A DNA stretch of 64,000 nt from Jiella pacifica (GTDB lineage Bacteria > Pseudomonadota > Alphaproteobacteria > Rhizobiales > Rhizobiaceae). The stretch is taken from assembly GCF_010500815.1 (NCBI RefSeq), contig NZ_JAAAMG010000014.1:87287-151286 (forward strand), read 5' to 3'. The number at the start of each line of letters is the position of its first letter. The first letter of the stretch is position 1. Shown here in pieces: positions 56,760-64,000 of this stretch. The notes beneath the pieces are model-generated. The model did no database searches. It was not told the DNA's origin and saw only the letters and a list, made by a program, of their open reading frames with translations. The translations under genes were made by a program, and so were the position numbers.

Positions 56760-59365
56760 CACCGACCAGCACGGCCGTCGACGAACTCGATCTGTCGAAC
56801 TGCGACCGCGAACCGATCCATCAGCTCGGCCGCGTACAGCACTTCGGTTATCTCGTCGCCATCTCGATGGACTGGATCATCCAGCACGTTTCGGCGAACA
56901 TTGCCGAGATCTTCGGCAGCGACCCCGACGCGCTGCTCGGCGTCCCGCTGGCGGAAGTCCTGCCGCAATCTGCGATGCACACCATTCGTGGCAAGCTCCA
57001 GCTCCTGTCTCCCAACGACGGGTCGGAGCGCATCTTCGGCGCCGACATTCTCGGCAACGGCCGGCGCTACGACGTCGCCGTCCACATCTCGACCAGCTCG
57101 ATCATCATCGAGTTCGAGCCGATGGTGGAGCACGCGCTCGGCAACGGCAATCCCGGCTCTCTGATCAAGGCGATGATCGCCCGTATCCAGCGCTCCGAGA
57201 CCACCGACGCCCTGTTCAACGAATGCGTTCGCCAGTTGCGCGCGGTGACCGGCTTCGACCGCGTCATGCTCTACCGCTTTTCCGACAGCGGATCCGGCGC
57301 CGTCGTCGCGGAGGCGCTGAATCGCGACCTCGAATCGTTCTTCGGCCTGAACTATCCGGCCACCGACATCCCCCGCCAGGCCCGCCGGCTCTATATCAGG
57401 AACCGGGTTCGGATCATCTCGAATGTCAAGGCCGAGGACGTCGACGTCGTTCCGGCGACCAATCCGAGTGGCGAGCCCCTCGACCTGTCGCTGTCGGTAA
57501 CCCGCGCGGTCTCGCCGATCCACATCGAATATCTGAAGAACATGGGGGTGTCGGCCTCCTTCTCGATCTCGATCGTCATCGACGACAAGCTCTGGGGCCT
57601 GTTCGCCCTGCACCATTATTCGCCGCGCCATCTGTCGATGGAGATGCGCTCGACGATGGAGCTGTTCGGCCAGGTGATCTCGCTCGTCATCGAGGGCCGC
57701 CTCGCCAAGGAGATGCGCGTCATCGAGGAGGCAGCCCGCGACGTCCACGACCGTGTCGTCGGCCGGCTCGTCGCCACCTCGCCGACCATGGAGGAGCTCG
57801 TCGGCTTCGCCGACGACTTCCGCGAACTCATCCCCTGCGACGGTTTCGCGGTCTGGACCAAGGATTTCGTGCGCACGATCGGCCAGTGTCCGTTCCCGGA
57901 CGACATGCCCGGCATCACACGTTTTCTCAACCGCGCTGCGGCGAGCCGCATCTATGCCACCGACGAACTTTCCTCGGTCTATCCGAAGGCGCACGAGTTC
58001 ACGGGCCGCGCGGCCGGCCTGCTCGCCATCCCGATCTCCCGTTCGCCGCGCGACTATCTGATCTTCTTCCGCAAGGAGATTGTCGAGACCGTCAACTGGG
58101 CGGGGCGGCCGGACGAAAAGCCGGTCGAATTCGGCCCGAACGGCCCGCGCCTGACACCCCGCAAGAGCTTCGAGGCCTGGCAGGAGACGGTCCGCGACAA
58201 GTCTCGGCCCTGGTCGGCATCCGAGCTCAAGGCCGCCGAGGCCCTGCGGGTCTCGATCCTCGAGGTGCTCCTGCGCTTCAACGAGGAGGCCGAGCGCCAG
58301 CAGAATCTGGCGACCCAGCGCCAGGAGCTGCTGATCGCCGAACTCAACCACCGGGTCCGCAACATCCTCTCCTTGATGCGGGCGCTCGTCGTCCAGAGCC
58401 GGACCAGCGCCAAAAGCGTCGACGATTTTTCCGCTATCATCGGCGGCCGCATCCAGGCGCTCGCCCGGGCGCACGACCAGATCACCGACGACAAGTATCA
58501 GGCACAGAGCCTGCGCTCGATCATCCAGACGGAGATCGAGGCCTATGTCGGCCACAAGGTGACGCGGGTGCATCTCAACGGCCCGCCGGTTCTGGTCGAA
58601 GCCAAGACCTTTTCGACGCTGGCGCTGGTCTTCCACGAGATGGTCACCAATTCGGCGAAATACGGCGCGCTGTCGGATTCGCTTGGCGAGATCGACATCG
58701 TCTGGCGCGTCGACGAAAACGACAGCTGCGAGATCCGCTGGCGCGAAAGCGGCGGCCCGGCGGTCCAGCCGCCCAGCAGGCGCGGCTTCGGCACGACGAT
58801 CATCGAACGGTCGATCCCGCACGATCTGGGCGGCGAGGTTTCGATCGAGTATCATCTGGCGGGGGTGCGCGGCCGTTTCCTGCTGCCGCCGCAGAGCTTC
58901 TGGCTCGCCGACGAAACCAACTCCAATTCCCCGCTACCGGGAGAAGAAGGCACTGCCTTGACCCACGACGCAACGCAGACTCTCGTCGACGCACGCCTTG
59001 CCGGCAAATCCGCGCTGATCGTCGAAGACAACATGATCATCTCCCTCGACGCTGAGCAGATGCTCCTCGACAACGGCGCGGCGCGGGTTCTGACGGCGAT
59101 GAGCGTCAAGGAGGCCAAGCGGATCGTCGAAGGCGAGACCCTCGACGTCGCCCTGCTCGACGTGAACCTAGGGGGCGAGACCAGTTTTGCCCTGGCGCCC
59201 GTCCTCAAGCAGCGCGGCGTGCCCTTCGTCTTCGTCACCGGCTATGGCGAAAAGCTGGACCTGCCGGAGGAAGTCGACCGCGAGGTGGAGGCGATCAAGA
59301 AGCCCTTTGCGGCGGATCAACTGATCGCCGCGCTGGATCGTGCCCTTACCCGCAATACGCGCTGA
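56756..59365 (+). CDS. bphP: Bacteriophytochrome HWE histidine kinase with C-terminal receiver
   Basis: The 869-residue red/far-red photoreceptor has PAS (biliverdin-binding Cys16 in NCDREPIHQLG), GAF (PATDIPRQARRLYI) and PHY with the tongue motif PRKSF near residue 467. An HWE-type kinase domain follows (ELNHRVRN with His532, HEMVTNSAKYG, WRESGGP). A receiver domain (about 755-865) has phospho-acceptor Asp802 in LLDVNLG and the conserved Lys in IKKPF. All key residues are intact, so it is likely a light-driven hybrid kinase. The output partner is not in the window. Confidence 0.95.
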   Translation: MTPTSTAVDELDLSNCDREPIHQLGRVQHFGYLVAISMDWIIQHVSANIAEIFGSDPDALLGVPLAEVLPQSAMHTIRGKLQLLSPNDGSERIFGADILGNGRRYDVAVHISTSSIIIEFEPMVEHALGNGNPGSLIKAMIARIQRSETTDALFNECVRQLRAVTGFDRVMLYRFSDSGSGAVVAEALNRDLESFFGLNYPATDIPRQARRLYIRNRVRIISNVKAEDVDVVPATNPSGEPLDLSLSVTRAVSPIHIEYLKNMGVSASFSISIVIDDKLWGLFALHHYSPRHLSMEMRSTMELFGQVISLVIEGRLAKEMRVIEEAARDVHDRVVGRLVATSPTMEELVGFADDFRELIPCDGFAVWTKDFVRTIGQCPFPDDMPGITRFLNRAAASRIYATDELSSVYPKAHEFTGRAAGLLAIPISRSPRDYLIFFRKEIVETVNWAGRPDEKPVEFGPNGPRLTPRKSFEAWQETVRDKSRPWSASELKAAEALRVSILEVLLRFNEEAERQQNLATQRQELLIAELNHRVRNILSLMRALVVQSRTSAKSVDDFSAIIGGRIQALARAHDQITDDKYQAQSLRSIIQTEIEAYVGHKVTRVHLNGPPVLVEAKTFSTLALVFHEMVTNSAKYGALSDSLGEIDIVWRVDENDSCEIRWRESGGPAVQPPSRRGFGTTIIERSIPHDLGGEVSIEYHLAGVRGRFLLPPQSFWLADETNSNSPLPGEEGTALTHDATQTLVDARLAGKSALIVEDNMIISLDAEQMLLDNGAARVLTAMSVKEAKRIVEGETLDVALLDVNLGGETSFALAPVLKQRGVPFVFVTGYGEKLDLPEEVDREVEAIKKPFAADQLIAALDRALTRNTR

Positions 59366-59521
59366 GCCGGAGCCGGCGGCAAAAAGCGCACGGTTGCCTG
59401 GACGGGCGACTGTGATAGATCCCTCCACAGCCGGCAAAAATCCTCTCGCCACCTTGCAGCCCAAGCCCGGTATTGACTTGCCAGGGCGCAGGATGCGCGA
59501 GGCCAGGGAATGGGATTTTTA

Positions 59522-59552
59522 TTGGCACTGGAAAAATTCAATCGATTAGACT
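59522..59552 (+). promoter_or_regulatory. Candidate promoter for zwf-pgl-edd
   Basis: TTGGCA (59522-59527) and TTAGAC or TAGACT (59546-59552) are spaced 18-19 bases, inside an AT-richer patch 65 bases before the zwf ATG. Assigned by eye. Confidence 0.35.
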
Positions 59553-59618
59553 AGAGCACCGCCAAGGGTGCCCCGCAGGACACGGCGCGGGCGCCGCATC
59601 CTGATCAGGAAGTGACCG

Positions 59619-61097
59619 ATGTCCAGCCAGATCATTCCGGTCGACCCGTTCGACTACGTCGTCTTCGGCGGCAATGGCGACCTTGCCGAACGCAAGCTGC
59701 TGCCGGCGCTTTATCATCGCGACCATGACGGGCAGATCCCGGCCGAGGCGCGCATCATCGGCGCCTCGCGCTCCGACCTTTCCGACGAGGCCTATCGCGA
59801 ATTTGCCCGCGAGGCGCTGTCGAAACACGTGCAGCCGGAAGACATCCACGACGTCTCGCTCGACCGATTCCTGTCGCGGCTCCACTACCGCACCGTCGAC
59901 GCTCAGGCCGACGGCGGCTGGGAGGAGCTTCGTGCTCTTCTGGACGAAGCCGGCCAGTCGCGCATCCGCGCCTTCTATCTAGCCGTCGGCCCGACGCTGT
60001 TCGCCCCGATCGCCGAGCGGATCGCCGACAAGGGCCTTTCCAACGAACGCTCCCGGCTCATCGTCGAAAAGCCGGTCGGCCGCGACCTCGCCTCGGCCCG
60101 CGAGCTCAACGAGACGATCGGGCGCCATTTCGCCGAGGAACAGATCTTCCGCATCGACCACTATCTCGGCAAGGAGACGGTGCAGAACCTGATGGCGCTG
60201 CGCTTTGCCAACGCCCTTTATGAGCCGGTCTGGAACTCCGCTCATATCGATCACGTGCAGATCACCGTCGCCGAATCGGTCGGCCTCGAGGGCCGCGCCG
60301 GCTATTACGACAAGGCCGGCGCGCTGCGCGACATGGTGCAGAACCACATCGTTCAGCTGATGTGTCTCGTCGCCCTCGAGCCGCCCTCGGCCCTCGACGC
60401 CGACGCGCTGCGGGACGAGAAGCTCAAGGTCCTGCGGGCGCTCAAGAAGATCGACCCGACCAATGTCGAGAGCCGGACCGTGCGCGGCCAGTACAAGGCT
60501 GGTGCCTCGGGCGGAGCGGCGGTGAAGAGCTATCTCGACGATCTCGGCAGTGGCGACAGCGACACCGAAACCTTCGTCGCGATCAAGGCCGAGATCGAGA
60601 ACTGGCGCTGGGCGGGCGTTCCCTTCTACCTGCGCACCGGCAAGCGACTGTCCGAGCGCATGTCGGAAATCGTCGTGACCTTCCGGCCGATCCCCCACAA
60701 CATCTTCGACAAGGTCGCCGGCAACATCGCCCAGAACCAGTTGGTCATGCGGCTGCAGCCCGACGAAGGCGTCAAGCAGTGGCTGATGATCAAGGACCCG
60801 GGTCCCGGCGGCATGCGGTTGAAGCACGTGCCGCTCGACATGAGCTTCGCCCAATCCTTCCGGAGCCGCAATCCGGATGCCTACGAGCGCCTGCTGATGG
60901 ACGTCATCCGCGGCAACCAGACGCTGTTCATGCGCCGCGACGAGGTCCAGGCGGCATGGGAGTGGGTCGACCCGATCCTCAAGGCCTGGGACGAGAAGGG
61001 CCTGAAGGCGCAAGGCTATACCGCCGGCACCTGGGGGCCCTCCGCATCGGTCGCGTTGATCGAGCGCGACGGGCGCACCTGGCACGAGCCGGACTGA
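59619..61097 (+). CDS. zwf: Glucose-6-phosphate dehydrogenase
   Basis: The 492-residue enzyme oxidises glucose-6-phosphate to 6-phosphogluconolactone. It has the nucleotide-binding segment FGGNGDLAERKLLPAL near residues 16-31 and the active-site RIDHYLGKE (178-186). The C-terminal domain includes VPFYLRTGKRLSERM. It heads zwf-pgl-edd, feeding the Entner-Doudoroff pathway. AGGAAG lies seven bases before ATG 59619. Confidence 0.95.
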   Translation: MSSQIIPVDPFDYVVFGGNGDLAERKLLPALYHRDHDGQIPAEARIIGASRSDLSDEAYREFAREALSKHVQPEDIHDVSLDRFLSRLHYRTVDAQADGGWEELRALLDEAGQSRIRAFYLAVGPTLFAPIAERIADKGLSNERSRLIVEKPVGRDLASARELNETIGRHFAEEQIFRIDHYLGKETVQNLMALRFANALYEPVWNSAHIDHVQITVAESVGLEGRAGYYDKAGALRDMVQNHIVQLMCLVALEPPSALDADALRDEKLKVLRALKKIDPTNVESRTVRGQYKAGASGGAAVKSYLDDLGSGDSDTETFVAIKAEIENWRWAGVPFYLRTGKRLSERMSEIVVTFRPIPHNIFDKVAGNIAQNQLVMRLQPDEGVKQWLMIKDPGPGGMRLKHVPLDMSFAQSFRSRNPDAYERLLMDVIRGNQTLFMRRDEVQAAWEWVDPILKAWDEKGLKAQGYTAGTWGPSASVALIERDGRTWHEPD

Positions 61098-61171
61098 GCA
61101 AGGCAGCGGACGACCGGCCGAGCCGGCTCTCGGAACGGGCCGCACTGCCAAACGAGAATCGAGGCGAGCGC

Positions 61172-61927
61172 ATGAGCGAACCGGTGATCCATCGCTACGA
61201 GACGCGCGAGGCGCTCGCCGAGGCGCTGGCCACCGGCGTCGCGGCGGTTCTGGCCGGTGCCATCGCCACCGAGGGCGTGGCGCAGATGGCGGTCTCCGGC
61301 GGCTCGACGCCGAAGCGTTTCTTCGAAAAGCTCGCTTCGATCGAGATCGACTGGAAGAGCGTGACGATCACCCTCGTCGATGAGCGATGGGTGCCGGAGG
61401 AGAACGAGCGCTCCAACGCCGCCATGCTGCGCCGGCACCTTCTGGCCGGGCCGGCCGCGGCGGCGCATTTCCTGCCCTTCTACGAGCCGAGCACCATGCC
61501 GGAAGAGGTGCTCGACACGCTGGACAATCGTTTCCAGCCGATCGGCCGCGCCTATGACGCGGTGATCCTCGGCATGGGAACCGACGGCCACACCGCCTCC
61601 TGGTTTCCCCACGCGCCGGGGCTCGCCGAATGCCTCGATCCTGCGTCCGAGGCCGCCGTCGCCATCGTCCATCCGACCGGCATGGACGAGCCGCGGGTGA
61701 CGCTGACCTATCCTTTGGTGGTGGAAGCGCGGTTTCTCGCACTCCATATCGAGGGCGAGGACAAACTCGAAACCTTCGAGGCGGCGAAGGGCGACGGACC
61801 GATCGAGGACATGCCGGTGCGCGCCGTCCTTCGCGCCGCGCGCACGAGCCCCTCGCCGTCTTCTGGGCGCCGTGACGCAAGAACCGGAGGGATGCCGATC
61901 GGCATCCTCGGTTCTTCGAACGAATGA
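61172..61927 (+). CDS. pgl: 6-phosphogluconolactonase with frameshifted C-terminus
   Basis: The enzyme hydrolyses 6-phosphogluconolactone. The core is intact: [31 protein letters not shown] and [16 protein letters not shown]. From about 61832-61843, in a CG-repeat run, the frame shifts. The present frame ends in an odd basic tail of about 25 residues (251 in total). The other frame gives the family-typical ending EPLAVFWAP with a stop at 61873-61875 and a normal length of about 233. Two surplus bases or one missing base would explain this. Activity may survive, since only the last strand is changed. Confidence 0.9.
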   Translation: MSEPVIHRYETREALAEALATGVAAVLAGAIATEGVAQMAVSGGSTPKRFFEKLASIEIDWKSVTITLVDERWVPEENERSNAAMLRRHLLAGPAAAAHFLPFYEPSTMPEEVLDTLDNRFQPIGRAYDAVILGMGTDGHTASWFPHAPGLAECLDPASEAAVAIVHPTGMDEPRVTLTYPLVVEARFLALHIEGEDKLETFEAAKGDGPIEDMPVRAVLRAARTSPSPSSGRRDARTGGMPIGILGSSNE

Positions 61928-61991
61928 CGTTTCCGGCGTATCGGACACCAGTGCCGCCGCCGCGTCGCCATCACTCGACAAGGATAAAGCG

Positions 61992-63809
61992 ATGACTGCC
62001 GACCGTCGCATCGAAGAGATCACCAGCCGCATCCGCGAGCGTTCCGCGCCGACGCGCGAGGCCTATCTCGCCCGGATCCGCGCCAAGGGTGCCGAGGGGC
62101 CGAAGCGCTCGACGCTCACCTGCGGCAATCTCGCCCATGGCTTCGCCGCCTGCGGCCCCCTGGACAAGCAGCGGCTTTCGGACAACCAGACGCCCAATCT
62201 CGGCATCGTCACCGCCTATAACGACATGCTCTCGGCCCACCAGCCCTTCGAGCGCTATCCCGAGCTGATCCGCGAGGCGGCCCGCCAGGTCGGCGGCACG
62301 GCGCAGGTCGCCTCGGGCGTCCCGGCGATGTGCGACGGCGTCACGCAGGGGCAGACCGGCATGGAGTTGTCACTGTTTTCCCGCGACGTCATCGCCATGG
62401 CGACGGCCGTCGGGCTCTCCCACGACATGTTCGACGCGGCCGTCTATCTCGGCGTCTGCGACAAAATCGTGCCGGGTCTGACGATCGCCGCGCTGACCTT
62501 CGGCCACCTGCCGGCGATCTTCATCCCCGCCGGGCCGATGACCTCGGGCTTGCCCAACGACGAGAAGAGCCGCATCCGCCAGCTCTATGCCGAAGGCAAG
62601 GTCGGCCGCGAGGAACTGCTTCAGGCGGAGTCCCAGTCCTATCACGGTCCGGGCACCTGCACCTTCTACGGCACCGCCAATTCCAACCAGATGCTGATGG
62701 AGATCATGGGCCTGCACACGCCGGGCTCGTCCTTCGTCAACCCCAACACGCCGCTGCGCGACGCCCTCACCCGTGAGGCGACGAAGCGGGCCTTGGCGAT
62801 CACCGCGCTCGGCAACGAATACACACCCGCCGGCCTCGTCGTCGACGAACGGGCGGTGGTCAACGGCGTCGTCGGCCTGCATGCCACCGGCGGCTCGACC
62901 AACCATACGATGCACCTTGTCGCGATGGCCGCCGCCGCCGGCATCAAGCTGACCTGGCAGGACATCTCGGACCTCTCCGACATTACGCCGCTGCTCGCCC
63001 GCGTCTATCCGAACGGCCTTGCCGACGTGAACCACTTCAACGCCGCCGGCGGTATGGGCTTCCTGATCCGGGAACTCCTTGATCGCGGGCTTCTGCACGA
63101 GGACGTCCGCACCGCCTGGGGCCAGGGTCTCAGGGCCTATGCCATCGAGGCGAAGCTGTCGGCCGACGGCGAGAGCGTGGTGCGCCACGACGCGCCGAAG
63201 GAGAGCGGCGACCCGAAGGTGCTGACCACCGCCGACCGCCCCTTCTCCAACAATGGCGGCCTCAGGATGCTGAAGGGCAATCTCGGCAAGGCGGTGATCA
63301 AGGTCTCGGCGGTCAAGCCCGAGCGCCGTATCGTCGAGGCACCGGCGAAGATCTTCCACGATCAGAACGAGTTGAAGGTCGCCTTCGACGCCGGCGAACT
63401 CGACTGCGACTTCGTCGCCGTCGTGAGGTTTCAGGGCCCGAAGTCGAACGGCATGCCGGAGCTGCACAAGCTCACCCCCCTCCTCGGCGTCCTGCAGGAC
63501 CGCGGCCACAAGGTCGCCCTCGTCACCGACGGGCGCATGTCGGGGGCTTCCGGCAAAGTGCCGGCGGCGATCCACGTGACGCCCGAGGCCAAGTCCGGCG
63601 GACCGATCGCCCGCATCCAGGACGGCGACATGATCCGCGTCGACGGCGAGACGGGAACGCTCGAAGTGCTGGTCGACCAGGCCGAGCTCGACGCCCGCAC
63701 GCCCGAGATGCCGGACCTTTCCAGCAACGAGTTCGGCATGGGCCGCGAGCTGTTCGCAGCCTTCCGTTCGGCGGTGGGCGATGCGGAGAACGGGGCGAGC
63801 GTGTTCTGA
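61992..63809 (+). CDS. edd: Phosphogluconate dehydratase
   Basis: The 605-residue IlvD/Edd enzyme dehydrates 6-phosphogluconate to 2-keto-3-deoxy-6-phosphogluconate. Iron-sulfur cysteines are visible in [13 protein letters not shown] and [11 protein letters not shown]. The family motifs [13 protein letters not shown] and [19 protein letters not shown] are also present. Start ATG 61992 lies 64 bases after the extended pgl frame, or 116 after its usual stop. The aldolase gene eda is not adjacent. Confidence 0.94.
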   Translation: MTADRRIEEITSRIRERSAPTREAYLARIRAKGAEGPKRSTLTCGNLAHGFAACGPLDKQRLSDNQTPNLGIVTAYNDMLSAHQPFERYPELIREAARQVGGTAQVASGVPAMCDGVTQGQTGMELSLFSRDVIAMATAVGLSHDMFDAAVYLGVCDKIVPGLTIAALTFGHLPAIFIPAGPMTSGLPNDEKSRIRQLYAEGKVGREELLQAESQSYHGPGTCTFYGTANSNQMLMEIMGLHTPGSSFVNPNTPLRDALTREATKRALAITALGNEYTPAGLVVDERAVVNGVVGLHATGGSTNHTMHLVAMAAAAGIKLTWQDISDLSDITPLLARVYPNGLADVNHFNAAGGMGFLIRELLDRGLLHEDVRTAWGQGLRAYAIEAKLSADGESVVRHDAPKESGDPKVLTTADRPFSNNGGLRMLKGNLGKAVIKVSAVKPERRIVEAPAKIFHDQNELKVAFDAGELDCDFVAVVRFQGPKSNGMPELHKLTPLLGVLQDRGHKVALVTDGRMSGASGKVPAAIHVTPEAKSGGPIARIQDGDMIRVDGETGTLEVLVDQAELDARTPEMPDLSSNEFGMGRELFAAFRSAVGDAENGASVF

Positions 63810-64000
63810 GGGCGGGCCTCCGGCCGTCGGCAGTTCGCCTGCGCACCTTTGTTACCGTCGGCCCCGGTCTTCGGTCTCCCGTGAAGAATTTCGAAGCCAC
63901 TGAAATGGCTGACTGATCGGCATGTGCAAAGATTTGACTTTCGCCGGTTTCAGCCGTGTGTGGCCGCAGAAACTTGCAAATTGCGTTGCTGCGGCGGGCG

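Overview
The window is GC-rich chromosomal DNA from an alphaproteobacterium, most likely of the order Hyphomicrobiales (Rhizobiales). The clues are an agl alpha-glucoside operon in the gene order known from Sinorhizobium, a complete urt urea-transport gene set behind a sigma-54 promoter, a full CtrA-type box, an HWE-family bacteriophytochrome, a stand-alone Lrp/AsnC effector domain, DUF1289 and an Entner-Doudoroff zwf-pgl-edd set. Placement in a family such as Aurantimonadaceae is only a guess. I see no tRNA, rRNA, CRISPR array, prophage or intact insertion sequence.

Layout. 1-9.6 kb: the 3' end of an unidentified gene, two paralogous membrane proteins, rpsU, a TPR lipoprotein, queG overlapping a pentapeptide-repeat gene, a YeeZ-like dehydrogenase, a SleB-type cell-wall hydrolase and a PhoD-like phosphatase. 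9.6-10.7 kb: a gene-poor gap with an AT-rich block and two doubtful small ORFs. 10.7-27.2 kb: mixed housekeeping and signalling genes (small-molecule kinase, M15 peptidase with a YARHG protein, acyl-CoA synthetase, outer-membrane protein, diguanylate cyclase, Lrp-like domain, uracil-DNA glycosylase, GST, two histidine kinases, DUF1289 with an aspartic protease, a TauE-type exporter, and a flavin disulfide reductase beside a TVP38 protein).

27.4-34.1 kb: the agl operon (aglE-F-G, an extra GNAT gene, aglA, aglK), for uptake and hydrolysis of alpha-glucosides. 34.3-41.2 kb: urtABCDE. It has a perfect sigma-54 promoter, a palindromic element in each of two intergenic gaps, and a one-base frameshift in urtC. 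41.4-47.3 kb: an acyl-CoA catabolism cluster (APH/ACAD10-like phosphotransferase, GAF histidine kinase, MaoC dehydratase, SDR, TetR, acyl-CoA dehydrogenase). 47.6-55.7 kb: two small secreted proteins, an AraC regulator, an MFS transporter, a threonine-aldolase-like enzyme, an Rmf-like small protein, and a glutamine-synthetase-like plus FAD-oxidase pair probably acting on polyamines.

56.1-63.8 kb: heme oxygenase translationally coupled to a bacteriophytochrome kinase with a C-terminal receiver, followed by zwf-pgl-edd, the upper Entner-Doudoroff route. Glucose released by AglA could feed this route once phosphorylated. The pgl reading frame is shifted near its 3' end. Two single-site frameshifts in otherwise intact, normally conserved genes (urtC, pgl) suggest either assembly errors or recent mutations and should be resolved before functional inference. 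I found no clear candidate for a wholly new multi-gene system. The most unusual items are the pentapeptide-repeat gene overlapping queG, the three-repeat YARHG protein and the nested palindromes in the urt operon.
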